From Streptomyces sp. 130 (GTDB lineage: Bacteria > Actinomycetota > Actinomycetes > Streptomycetales > Streptomycetaceae), in NCBI RefSeq assembly GCF_007096885.1, contig NZ_VJNO01000003.1:1-64000 (forward strand): a stretch of 64,000 bases of DNA, in the 5' to 3' direction. Position 1 is the stretch's first letter, and every line of letters begins with the position of its first letter. This document shows positions 34,765-42,857 of this stretch, piece by piece. The translations under genes and the position numbers were made by a program. Under the pieces are notes generated by a model. That model was not told the DNA's origin. It made no database searches and worked only from the letters and a program-made list of their open reading frames with translations.

Positions 34765-34904
34765 GCCCCGCACCTCGTATCCGGTCGTTCCGAGCGGCGC
34801 GTACGGACGTCGGACGGCCGGGTTCCGGAGGCCGGCGTGGTGAGCGGGGACCGCAGCCGCTGTTCGAATCCGGAGCGATGGGCGGGAGTGGGAGCAGGTT
34901 GCAC
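34761..34904 (-). CDS. First ORF of the Nudix operon, candidate precursor peptide (47 aa)
   Basis: A 47-residue ORF with the best ribosome binding site of the operon (GGAGGA four bases before GTG 34904) and a GTGA overlap with the ABC transporter gene. The sequence opens MQPAPTPAHRSGFEQRL and continues SPLTTPASGTRPSD, with a single Cys near the C-terminus (TRCGA). No FxLD motif. It could be a RiPP precursor or a leader peptide that couples translation of the exporter. The same DNA read in the transporter frame also gives an open extension, so coding is not certain. Confidence 0.45.
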   Translation of the reverse strand: MQPAPTPAHRSGFEQRLRSPLTTPASGTRPSDVRTRRSERPDTRCGA

Positions 34905-35375
34905 GGTGTCCTCCGTCTGGTCGGTTGGTTGGCACTGGTGCTCTAAGAACGCGCGGGACCCGTAGCCGTAACGGCCCCGGACGGGCGAATGTCTCGAACG
35001 TGAATGCGGTCTCGGCGTCCCGGGCAAGGGCCGCCTGCCTGGTCGGTCTTTAATCCACACGTTCGAGTGATTGGCGATGTGCGGCACCCGATCAGGGGCT
35101 TGCGCGGTCCCTCCGCGGAATTCATGCGGAAAGCGCGCGGCCGGGTGGTCCAGCGGCCGGTGCCGTCGCCCCGGCTGTCCGTACCCGAGCGTGTTCCCCG
35201 GCCCGGAGAGTCACCGTCGGGAGCCGCGCCGGCCGGGGCGAGGCCCGCCGCGCCGTGCCGTTTCAACCCGCTGACCTGGGCAGTCGTCACCCAATTGGCG
35301 TTGACCCGCGCCCCGGCCACCCGCGATAGTTGCGCGTCCGGCCGTCGCCGGTCGCTTCACAGGGTGGGGGTTTCC
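34905..35375. promoter_or_regulatory. Divergent promoter region with inverted CTCGAACGTG motifs
   Basis: This 471-bp gap separates the minus-strand Nudix operon from the plus-strand TPR gene. CTCGAACGTG at 34993-35002 recurs as its reverse complement CACGTTCGAG at 35058-35067, 55 bp apart, each flanked by an AAT. This looks like a pair of operators for a dimeric regulator acting on both promoters. The rest shows no gene with good composition. Confidence 0.45.
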
Positions 35376-36965
35376 ATGCAGGACACCGGGCACACGAACA
35401 CGCCCGACACGGCACAGCCGGCAGGGCCGGAGGCAAAGCAGCGGTCACCGGAGGCCGCCGCCGCGCTGGAAGCCGTACGGGACGCGCTCACGGCGAAGCG
35501 CCGGGGCGAGGCACGCGAGCGGGCCACCGCCGCACTGGAGCAGTACGGCCCCGACCCGGACCTCTACGCACTGCTGGGGCGGGCGCACGTCGCCGAGGAC
35601 GAGGACGACCACGACGACGAGGCCGAGCGCGTCTACCGCCGGGGCCTCGACGTCTTCCCCGACCATCTGGACCTGCTCGCCGCGTACGCCGAACTCTGCC
35701 GGGCCGCCGACGGACTGGAGCGCCCCGGCCGCGCCGCCCGCGCCGCCCAGCTCATCGCGCGGATCGAGGAACTGGCCCCCGGCTCGCCGCAGGCCCAGCG
35801 CCTCCGCGACCCGGTTCCGCTCTGGGCGGCACAGGGCCAGGCACCCCAGCCCTCCCCCACCCACACCCAGCGCCACGACGTCCGGCAGGCCCTCGCCACC
35901 GCCCCCGGCCTGGCCGAGGCGGCCCGCCTCGCCGAGGAGGAGGCGGGGCAGCACCCGCACAGCCTGCGCCTGGCCATCCGCGCCGAGACGCTCACCGCTT
36001 TCACCCGGCCCGGCCGGCCGCTCCTCCTGTGGCTGATCAGGGCGCCCTGTCTGAGTGTGCTCGCCGTCCTGGCGGCGGGCGCCCTGACACTGCTCCTCGA
36101 CGCGTCGGCACGCTGGTCGGTATGGGCGGCTGCCGGCGCCGTGCTGGCCCTCCTCCCGTACCGGCTGCTCACCGTGCTGGAGAGCGGCGCCCGCATCCGT
36201 GCCACGGACCGCGTCCTGCCGCTCCCGGCGAACACACCGGAACCTCCGAGCCCGCTCTCCCCGCCCGCCGCGCCGGGGCTGCGCGACTTCGCGGTGCTCG
36301 GCGCGGCGCTCACCCTCGCTGTGTTCGCGCTGGTCTCGCCGATGGCCCTCAAGTCCCTGCCGGCCGAGCCCGAGGACTACCCGCACTACACGGTCGCGCC
36401 GCCGCAGGAGTTCCGGGGTGAGCCGCTGGCCTCCGCCGTACCGGTGGTGGCCGGGGTCGGCTCCGATCTGGCGTCGCTGTGGACGGAGTCCCTGGACGTC
36501 GAGGGCGCGTTCGCCTACCTCTACGGCGACCTGTCGGTCCTGGGCAACATGAGTGGCCCGGACGCCATCATCGTCGGTGCGACGGGTGACTTCCGGGGCA
36601 CCCCCGACGAGGCCCTCAAGGGATACGAGTTGGGGCTGTCGGAGTCGGACTCGACGATCAACGAGATCTGGCAGCCGGACGCCGGTCCGGGCGGGGGCAG
36701 GCTCCGCTGCGTCTCGTACGCGGACGACAGGGAGGCTCCCGGCGCACGTGTGGCGTGCAGTTGGGTGGACGACGGCAGTTACGGAACGGTCGTCATGAAC
36801 GAACGCCTCGACCACGACGCCGCCGCGGAGGCCGCCCGCACGGCGCGGGACGCGGTGCTGCACGGCGGCGTACGTATCCGGGGTGTGTCCGCACTGTCAG
36901 TCGGGGAGCCCTGGTCGCAGGCAGGCGATGGCGACCAGGGCCCGGTGGTGACGGGCTCGTCCTGA
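35376..36965 (+). CDS. Membrane protein with TPR-like N-terminal region
   Basis: A 529-residue protein. The cytoplasmic N-terminal part (about 1-220) is helical and TPR-like (YALLGRAHVAEDEDDHDDEA, YRRGLDVFPDHLDLLAAYAE). Membrane helices follow near 225-265 (APCLSVLAVLAAGALTLLL and SVWAAAGAVLALLPYRLL) and near 315-340 (VLGAALTLAVFALVSPMAL). The C-terminal 180 residues are probably extracellular and have a mixed alpha/beta look (LWTESLDVEGAFAYLYGDLS ... AIIVGATGDFRGTPDEA). The start MQDTGHTNTPD follows a G-rich site. Function unknown; it may sense or scaffold at the membrane. Divergent from the Nudix operon. Confidence 0.7.
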   Translation: MQDTGHTNTPDTAQPAGPEAKQRSPEAAAALEAVRDALTAKRRGEARERATAALEQYGPDPDLYALLGRAHVAEDEDDHDDEAERVYRRGLDVFPDHLDLLAAYAELCRAADGLERPGRAARAAQLIARIEELAPGSPQAQRLRDPVPLWAAQGQAPQPSPTHTQRHDVRQALATAPGLAEAARLAEEEAGQHPHSLRLAIRAETLTAFTRPGRPLLLWLIRAPCLSVLAVLAAGALTLLLDASARWSVWAAAGAVLALLPYRLLTVLESGARIRATDRVLPLPANTPEPPSPLSPPAAPGLRDFAVLGAALTLAVFALVSPMALKSLPAEPEDYPHYTVAPPQEFRGEPLASAVPVVAGVGSDLASLWTESLDVEGAFAYLYGDLSVLGNMSGPDAIIVGATGDFRGTPDEALKGYELGLSESDSTINEIWQPDAGPGGGRLRCVSYADDREAPGARVACSWVDDGSYGTVVMNERLDHDAAAEAARTARDAVLHGGVRIRGVSALSVGEPWSQAGDGDQGPVVTGSS

Positions 36966-37114
36966 AGCAGCGTTCGGTGACGTTGCGGCGCCGGTAGACC
37001 TCAGGGTCGGGACGGCAGTGGGCCCGCGCGCTCGCCGAGCCGACGCAGACGATCGGCCAGTCGACTTCGCCGATCGCCTCCGAGTGCTGCTGGACGTGAT
37101 CGGTGCCCGGCCTC

Positions 37115-39490
37115 TCACAGGCCGGTGACCCGCACCGGCACGGTGAGGACCCGGTCGAAGCCCAGGACCCGCTCAGGGCCTTCGAGGACGAAGGACCCGC
37201 GCAGCGGGAGGTCCGCACTCGACCGTCCGACCTCGGCGTGGATCAGGCCGGGCTCCACCCTGCGGCGCAGGTCCTGTCCGGTGAAGGAGACCCGGTCGGC
37301 GTGGACGGTGAACCGGACCCTCGCGGCGTGTCCCGGTTCGAGCCGTACCCGCGCCCAGCCGGCCAGCCAGCGTATGGGCCGCGCTGCCGAGGCCACCGGG
37401 TCGGAGAGGTACAGCTGGACCAGTTCGGTGCCGGCCCGGAGCCCTGCGTTGCGCACGGTCACGGCGATGCGCACCGTTCCGTCGGTGGGGATGATGTCAG
37501 CGTCCACCGCCAAGTCCTCGTAGGCGAAGGTGGTCCACGTCAGGCCGTGCCCGAACGGGTACAGCGGGGTGGGATCGGCGCCGCTGACCTCGGTGGGGCC
37601 GCCCGGCTGCGGATGCAGATAGGTCCCCAGCGCGGCGCCTGTGTTGCCCGGCATGCTCACCGGGAGCCGGCCCGACGGCTCCACCCGGCCGGACAGCACC
37701 CCCGCGATGGCCGTGGCCCCTTCCTCGCCGGGGAAGAACGCCTGGACGACGGCTGCCGCGCGCCCGGCCAGGTCGCCCAAGGCGTAGGGGCGTCCGGAGA
37801 CCAGCACGACAACCGTGGGCGTGCCGGTGTCCAGGACCGCCCGGGCGAGTTCCGCCTGCCGGCCGGGCAGTGCCAGGGTCTGCGCGTCGCACCCCTCGCC
37901 GGAGGTGCCCAGACCGAACAGCCCGGCCCGGTCGCCGATCGCCAGCACGCACACGTCGGCGTCGCGCGCGGCGGCCACGGCGGCAGCGATGTCCGCGTCC
38001 TCCAGCGCGTCGACCCGCCCGGCGGGGGCGACCCGGATCTTCGCGTCGGGCAGCTCCGCGGCCAGCGCGGCGGACAGGGTGGGCACCGCCACGCCGAGTT
38101 CCAGGCCGACGCGCGCCGCCATCTCCTCCATGTGGTCGAGGGAGTTGTGGTTGGCGAACGCGTAGCAGCCGAGCATGGCCAGTGGGTCGTCCGCCAGGGG
38201 GCCGGTCAGCGCGACGGAGCCGCCGTCGAGGGGCAGTGTGCCGTCGTTGGCCAGCAGCACCACCGACTCCTCGGCCAGCCTGCGCGCCAGTGCCCGGTGC
38301 TCGGGCGAATCCAACGCGTCGGGCGCGGGGATCGGCAGTGCGGCGAGCTCGCTCTCCCACGTCTCGTCCAGCAGCCCGAGCTCGCATTTGAGGGTCAGCA
38401 CGCGGGATGCCGCCCGGTCCACCTGTTCCTCGGGCACCGTGCCCTGGCGCACCTGCTCGATCAGCGGCTGCCCGAAGCAGTGCGTCGTCGGCAGTTCCGT
38501 GTCGACGCCGGCCCGGAGCGCCAAGGCGGCGGCGTGGCCGGCCGAATCTGCCGCCCGCTGCATGTACTTGAGGTTCCAGACCGCGAAGTAGTCGGCCACC
38601 GCGAGGCCGGTGAAGCCCAGTTGGTGGCGGAGAACATCCGTCAGCAGGTACGGGTCCGCGGTGGTGGGGAGACCGTCCACGGCGGTCTGCGCGACCATGA
38701 CGGCACGGGCCCCGCCGTCGCGGAGCACCGCCACGAAGGGTTCCAGGATGACGTCGGCGAACTCGCGGGGACCGCAGGTGACGGGAGCCATGTTCCGCCC
38801 GGCCACCGATGCGGAGTACCCGGCGAAGTGCTTCACCGTGGCCACCACGCCCGCTTTCTCCAGACCGCGGACGTAGGCGGTGCCCACGGTGGCGACCAGG
38901 TGGGGGTCGTCGCCGATGGTCTCCTCGGTGCACCCCCACCGGTAGTCGCGCGTCACGTCGAGGACCGGGGCCAGACCCATGTGGATACCGGACCTGCGCA
39001 TGCTCTCCCCGATGGCCGTCGCCATCTCCTCCACCAGCTCGGGATCGAAGGACGCGCCCCAGGCCAGCGGGGTGGGGAAGACGGTGGCCGTCCACGACAG
39101 CAGCCCGGTGAGGCACTCCTCGTGCACCAGCGCCGGTATGCCGAACCGGTTCGCCGCGACGACGGTTCGCTGCAGCAGGCGCAGCCGTTCGAGTCCGGCC
39201 GCCGGCGTCACGGGTTCGGTGCCGTAGACCCGCGTGAGCTGTCCCAGGCCGGCCGTCGCCGCCTCCGCGAGCTGTGGGGGCATCGGGTCCGTGGCCCAGT
39301 CCGGCAGGGGCAGTACCGGCTCCCCGGGGCGCAGCGGCGCCGACCAGTACGAGCCGAGCTGCCCGATCTTCTCTTCCAGGGTCATCCGGCGCAGCAGGTC
39401 GGCCACCCGGTCGCTCACCGGCGAGGACGGATTCCGCCATATCTGCTGATCCAGCCCGTCGGCCCCGCTCTGTGCGATCCGTTCGGTCAT
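37115..39490 (-). CDS. GH3-family beta-glucosidase-like enzyme
   Basis: A 791-residue intracellular glycoside hydrolase family 3 protein; no signal peptide. The N-terminal barrel contains LPDWATDPMPPQLAEAATAG, VVATVKHFAGYSASVAGRN (the conserved K-H) and the nucleophile Asp in FTGLAVADYFAVWNLKYMQ. The second domain (about 390-600) has VLLANDGTLPLDGGSVALTG. A fibronectin-III-like C-terminal domain follows YPFGHGLTWTTFAYEDL, with ELVQLYLSDP. The layout is that of bacterial beta-glucosidases and xylosidases acting on imported oligosaccharides. It lies 109 bp downstream of the MFS gene on the same strand. Confidence 0.92.
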   Translation of the reverse strand: MTERIAQSGADGLDQQIWRNPSSPVSDRVADLLRRMTLEEKIGQLGSYWSAPLRPGEPVLPLPDWATDPMPPQLAEAATAGLGQLTRVYGTEPVTPAAGLERLRLLQRTVVAANRFGIPALVHEECLTGLLSWTATVFPTPLAWGASFDPELVEEMATAIGESMRRSGIHMGLAPVLDVTRDYRWGCTEETIGDDPHLVATVGTAYVRGLEKAGVVATVKHFAGYSASVAGRNMAPVTCGPREFADVILEPFVAVLRDGGARAVMVAQTAVDGLPTTADPYLLTDVLRHQLGFTGLAVADYFAVWNLKYMQRAADSAGHAAALALRAGVDTELPTTHCFGQPLIEQVRQGTVPEEQVDRAASRVLTLKCELGLLDETWESELAALPIPAPDALDSPEHRALARRLAEESVVLLANDGTLPLDGGSVALTGPLADDPLAMLGCYAFANHNSLDHMEEMAARVGLELGVAVPTLSAALAAELPDAKIRVAPAGRVDALEDADIAAAVAAARDADVCVLAIGDRAGLFGLGTSGEGCDAQTLALPGRQAELARAVLDTGTPTVVVLVSGRPYALGDLAGRAAAVVQAFFPGEEGATAIAGVLSGRVEPSGRLPVSMPGNTGAALGTYLHPQPGGPTEVSGADPTPLYPFGHGLTWTTFAYEDLAVDADIIPTDGTVRIAVTVRNAGLRAGTELVQLYLSDPVASAARPIRWLAGWARVRLEPGHAARVRFTVHADRVSFTGQDLRRRVEPGLIHAEVGRSSADLPLRGSFVLEGPERVLGFDRVLTVPVRVTGL

Positions 39491-39599
39491 TGGTCTCTTC
39501 CTCTCATTCAGTACACGCCGAGTTCTCCTTGCGGCACGGGGCGAGCCGGGTGCCGCAACGTGCCGCGTACGGGTCTCGGCCCGGGTGTCGCCGTGGCTG

Positions 39600-40799
39600 C
39601 TATCGGCGGCGACGGCTGAGGGGCTCCTCGGCGAGAAGCAGAACGAGACCGGCGGCGGCGAGAACCGCACCGGTGACGACGGTGGAGTGCGGGCCGTGTG
39701 CGTCCAGGAGGCGGCCTCCGAGGAAGGAGCCGGCGGCGATGCCGGCTTGGAAAGCAGCGGAACCGGCCGCGGAGGCTACGTCCACGTTGCCCGGGGCGAT
39801 GCGCAGGATGCGGCTGGTGAGAGCGGTGATCATGCCGGACAGGGACAGGGAGAGCAGGGCGACCGCTGTTACGGCGGCGACGGGATGGGAACCGGCGGCC
39901 ACCAGCAGCGCAAGGGCGGCGGTCACGAGTGTCACCGACCCGGTCATGGTGGCGCGGGTACTGCGGTCCGCCAGCACACCGGACCCGCTCGTGCCGATCA
40001 CGCCCGCCACCCCGCCCACCGCGAGCACGGCGCCGACGGAGTGCGAGGACATCCCGGCCACGCGCGTGAGGAAGACGGTGACGTACGTGTAGAAGGTGAA
40101 GAACCCCGCGACGACGACCGCTGTCACCGTCACCAGCAGGGCGAAACGGATGCCGCTGGGCTCGGGGGCGGTGGCAGCCGGATTGTCTTCGGCCGAGGCC
40201 GACGGCAACAGGGTCACCACGACGGTCCCCGCGATCAGACCCAGGACGCTCATCACCAGGAACGGCACCCGCCAGTCGGTCTGCTGTCCGAGCCAGGTCC
40301 CGGTCGGCACACCCGCCACCTGGGCCAGCGAGGACCCACTGAACAGTGCGGCCACCACCTTCGCCCGCACCCGTTCGGGAAACATGCCCGCGGCGGCCGA
40401 GGCGACCACCGACCACATCACCGCATGGGTCAGCGCGATCAGAATGCGCGCCCCCAGCAGGATGCCGTACCCGGGGGTCACACCGCCCAGGAGCGTGGCC
40501 GCGGTGAAGACGCTCAGCAGCACGGCCAGCAGACGCCGGCGCGGAACCCGCCGGGTCAGGGCGGTCAACGGCACGGCTGTCGCCATCACCACCAGCCCGT
40601 AACCGGTCACCAGGAGTCCCACCGACGACAGCGACACCCCCAGCCCGTGCGCGATCTGGGGCAGCAGCCCCACCGGCAGGGTCTCCACCGTGGCGAACGC
40701 GAACAGCGCGACCGACAGCGCCGCCACCGCGACGACCGCTCGCCCCCGGGTGACCTCCCCGGACTCCTTCGCCACTGATTCCGGCAAAGTCACATCCAT
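39600..40799 (-). CDS. MFS transporter (DHA1 / AraJ-like efflux)
   Basis: A 399-residue, 12-helix major facilitator protein. The first helix is VVAVAALSVALFAFATVETL; the loop between helices 2 and 3 reads TALTRRVPRRRLL, equivalent to the MFS motif A; motif C-like glycines lie in GSSLAQVAGVPTGTWLGQQ, typical of the AraJ/Cmr drug or sugar-efflux group. Intact at both ends. Nothing in the sequence fixes the substrate. It precedes the GH3 gene and follows the end of the biosynthetic operon with a 154-bp gap, so it may belong to either transcription unit. Confidence 0.88.
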   Translation of the reverse strand: MDVTLPESVAKESGEVTRGRAVVAVAALSVALFAFATVETLPVGLLPQIAHGLGVSLSSVGLLVTGYGLVVMATAVPLTALTRRVPRRRLLAVLLSVFTAATLLGGVTPGYGILLGARILIALTHAVMWSVVASAAAGMFPERVRAKVVAALFSGSSLAQVAGVPTGTWLGQQTDWRVPFLVMSVLGLIAGTVVVTLLPSASAEDNPAATAPEPSGIRFALLVTVTAVVVAGFFTFYTYVTVFLTRVAGMSSHSVGAVLAVGGVAGVIGTSGSGVLADRSTRATMTGSVTLVTAALALLVAAGSHPVAAVTAVALLSLSLSGMITALTSRILRIAPGNVDVASAAGSAAFQAGIAAGSFLGGRLLDAHGPHSTVVTGAVLAAAGLVLLLAEEPLSRRRR

Positions 40800-40953
40800 T
40801 GTCGCAACAGGCCCTTTCGCAAGTTTTCGCTCGATGCCGTCGCGAATCCCGACGGCGCGGAAGCCTCGTACGCCGCTTCCGCCCGGCTCCGGATCTCCAT
40901 GCTCTGCGCGGGGGCGGACCCCGGGGCGCGGGCAGCGGCCGGCCGGCCCCGTC

Positions 40954-42375
40954 TCAGCTCAGCGCGACGTACTTCACCTTGCCCGAGGGTGTCCTCGGCA
41001 GGCGGTGCACCGCGTGCAGCTTCAGGCAGCCCCGAGGAACGCCCAGGCCGGCCGAGCCCAGCGAACGCAGCCGGCCGAGGCGGTCCGCGTCTCCCTCGAC
41101 GTAGATGTGGACCTCGTCGGGCTTGGCGAGCACCGCGGCCACGGTGGTGCCGTCGAGGGCGGTCATCGCCGCGGCTTCGACGGCGTCGAGGCCGACCCGC
41201 TCGCCCAGGACCTTGACCTGCCGGTCCAGCCGGCCTTCGAGGTACAGGACGCCGTCCTCCATCCGACCCACGTCGCCGGTCCGCAGTTCGCCTCCCGTGA
41301 GGTCGGGCAGCGCCAGATCATCACGGGCGCGCGCGTAGCCGAGCATCACGTTGGGGCCCGTGTAGTGGACCTCGCCGCGCTGCCCGGGGGCGAGTTCGGC
41401 ACCGTCCCTGCCGCGGATCTCGATCCGTCCGCCCGGTATGGCAGCCCCCACGCTCCCCTCGCGTACGGCGGCCAGCGCCGGGTCCAGGCAGGTCATCCGT
41501 GCGGTCGCCTCGGTCTGCCCGTACATGTAGAACACCGGCGTCCGCGGGCCCGCCGCAGCCCGCAGCCGCCGCAGGGAGGGGGCGGACAGAGGACCGCCCG
41601 CAACGAGGACGGCGCGCAGCGAGGACAGCCTCGCCCGCGCCTGCGGGTCCCCCAGCACGAACGGGACCGTGGAGGGGACCATGCCGATGGTGGTCACTCC
41701 GAGGCGCCGGGCGTCCGTCCAGAAGCGGCCGGTCGTGGGTGACGCCGTGGTGAGGGCGACGGCGGCGCCGGCCGCCAGGTGGGAGTTGAACACGGACAGC
41801 CCGAAGCTGTAGTCCAGGCGCAGGGACGTCGCCGCGACGTCGGTCGGGCGGATGCCTGTCGCCCGGCCGATGCTGTGGGCGTTGCTCGACAGGTTGCCGT
41901 AGGAGAGCCGCACCAGCTTGCCCTCCGACATGGAGCCGGACGTCCGTGCCACCAGGGCGAGTTCGGGCGAGGGCTCGGTCGCGCGGGCCGGGGCCACGCG
42001 GCGCGCGGGCCCGATGTGCGGGACGTTCTCGGCCTCGCGCCGGTAGTCCGCGGACGTTTCCGTGGCCCGTACGCAGGACGGGCCGAGGACGACGTCGGGC
42101 CGCATCCGCTCGATGGACGCCGGCAGGTCGCCGAGTCCTGCGGTCTCCACGAGCATCACAGCGTGGCCGGCCCGGAGAGCGGCCAGGTAGGCGAGCGCCC
42201 CCGCCGCGGAGCGGGGGTTCTCGACCATCACGAGTTTCTTCGCGTCGTCGCCCAGGAACCGGGCGATGTCGTCGCAGATCTCGCGGGCCCGGCCACGCGT
42301 GAGAGTCCGGGCGCCGTCGAGGAGGGCCGGCGCGTCCTTGCCGCCGGCCAGCAGGTCGAAGGCGCTCGGCGTCAT
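40954..42375 (-). CDS. AMP-forming acyl/aminoacyl ligase B (stand-alone adenylation enzyme)
   Basis: A 473-residue ANL-superfamily enzyme. Core motifs: the P-loop-like LVARTSGSMSEGKLVRLS (normally TSGTTGxPK), A5-like FYMYGQTEATARM, A7/A8 ELRTGDVGRMEDGVLYLEGR with LDRQVKVLGERV, and the A10 Lys in TPSGKVKYVALS at the C-terminus. It is short at the N-terminus. It should activate a carboxylate as adenylate and load it on the carrier domain encoded directly upstream, with which it overlaps by ATGA. Substrate not predictable by eye. Last gene of the 11-gene minus-strand operon. Confidence 0.88.
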   Translation of the reverse strand: MTPSAFDLLAGGKDAPALLDGARTLTRGRAREICDDIARFLGDDAKKLVMVENPRSAAGALAYLAALRAGHAVMLVETAGLGDLPASIERMRPDVVLGPSCVRATETSADYRREAENVPHIGPARRVAPARATEPSPELALVARTSGSMSEGKLVRLSYGNLSSNAHSIGRATGIRPTDVAATSLRLDYSFGLSVFNSHLAAGAAVALTTASPTTGRFWTDARRLGVTTIGMVPSTVPFVLGDPQARARLSSLRAVLVAGGPLSAPSLRRLRAAAGPRTPVFYMYGQTEATARMTCLDPALAAVREGSVGAAIPGGRIEIRGRDGAELAPGQRGEVHYTGPNVMLGYARARDDLALPDLTGGELRTGDVGRMEDGVLYLEGRLDRQVKVLGERVGLDAVEAAAMTALDGTTVAAVLAKPDEVHIYVEGDADRLGRLRSLGSAGLGVPRGCLKLHAVHRLPRTPSGKVKYVALS

Positions 42376-42857
42376 CGTTCCGCCTCGATGTCGTCGGCGA
42401 GCTGCGCCATGGATTTGGCGCGGAAGATGTCCACGGGATCGATCTCCACGCCCCACATGTCTGCGATGGCCTCGCTCAGCTCCAGGCAGAGCAACGAGTC
42501 TCCGCCCAGGTCCCAGATGCTGTCGGTCGTGCTGAGCACCACGTCCTCGGGCAGGGTGAGCGCGATCCGCTCCAACAACCCCGATTCCACGGTCCCCTCG
42601 GGGGCCCTGGTCCGGTGGAAGGCACCAGCCGCGACCGCGTCGTCGCTGATCGCCTCGGCGTTGGTGGCCTTGCCCGTGTGGAGGACGGTGAACACCAGCC
42701 GGCGCGCGTCCGTCGCCAGGAGCGCGCTGAGCCGCGCCCGTACCTCGGGAACGGAAATGAAGGAGCTCGTGGTCACGGCTGCGACATGGTCGCCCTCCGG
42801 GGTGACACGGTAGATCCCCGCACAGTCCGGGCTGTCAGGGATGTGCTGCGTGGTCAT
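42372..42857 (-). CDS. Carrier protein with extra N-terminal domain
   Basis: A 161-residue protein. The C-terminal 75 residues form a phosphopantetheine carrier with the attachment Ser in IWDLGGDSLLCLELSEAI and helix IV ending SMAQLADDIEAER. The N-terminal 75 residues (CAGIYRVTPEGDHVAAVTTS, then RRLVFTVLHTGKATNAEAIS) are an additional small domain I do not recognise, perhaps for docking. Both ends overlap adjacent ligase genes by ATGA, so the three make a split adenylation-carrier-adenylation module. Confidence 0.88.
   Translation of the reverse strand: MTTQHIPDSPDCAGIYRVTPEGDHVAAVTTSSFISVPEVRARLSALLATDARRLVFTVLHTGKATNAEAISDDAVAAGAFHRTRAPEGTVESGLLERIALTLPEDVVLSTTDSIWDLGGDSLLCLELSEAIADMWGVEIDPVDIFRAKSMAQLADDIEAER

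Noticed and set aside
34861..34880. TTCGAATCC resembling a tRNA T-loop
   Set aside because: No acceptor stem or anticodon arm can be folded around it; it is within the leader of the ABC operon.
35445..36863. 472-residue minus-strand frame opposite the TPR membrane protein
   Set aside because: Antisense shadow; the plus strand has clear membrane helices and a good start.
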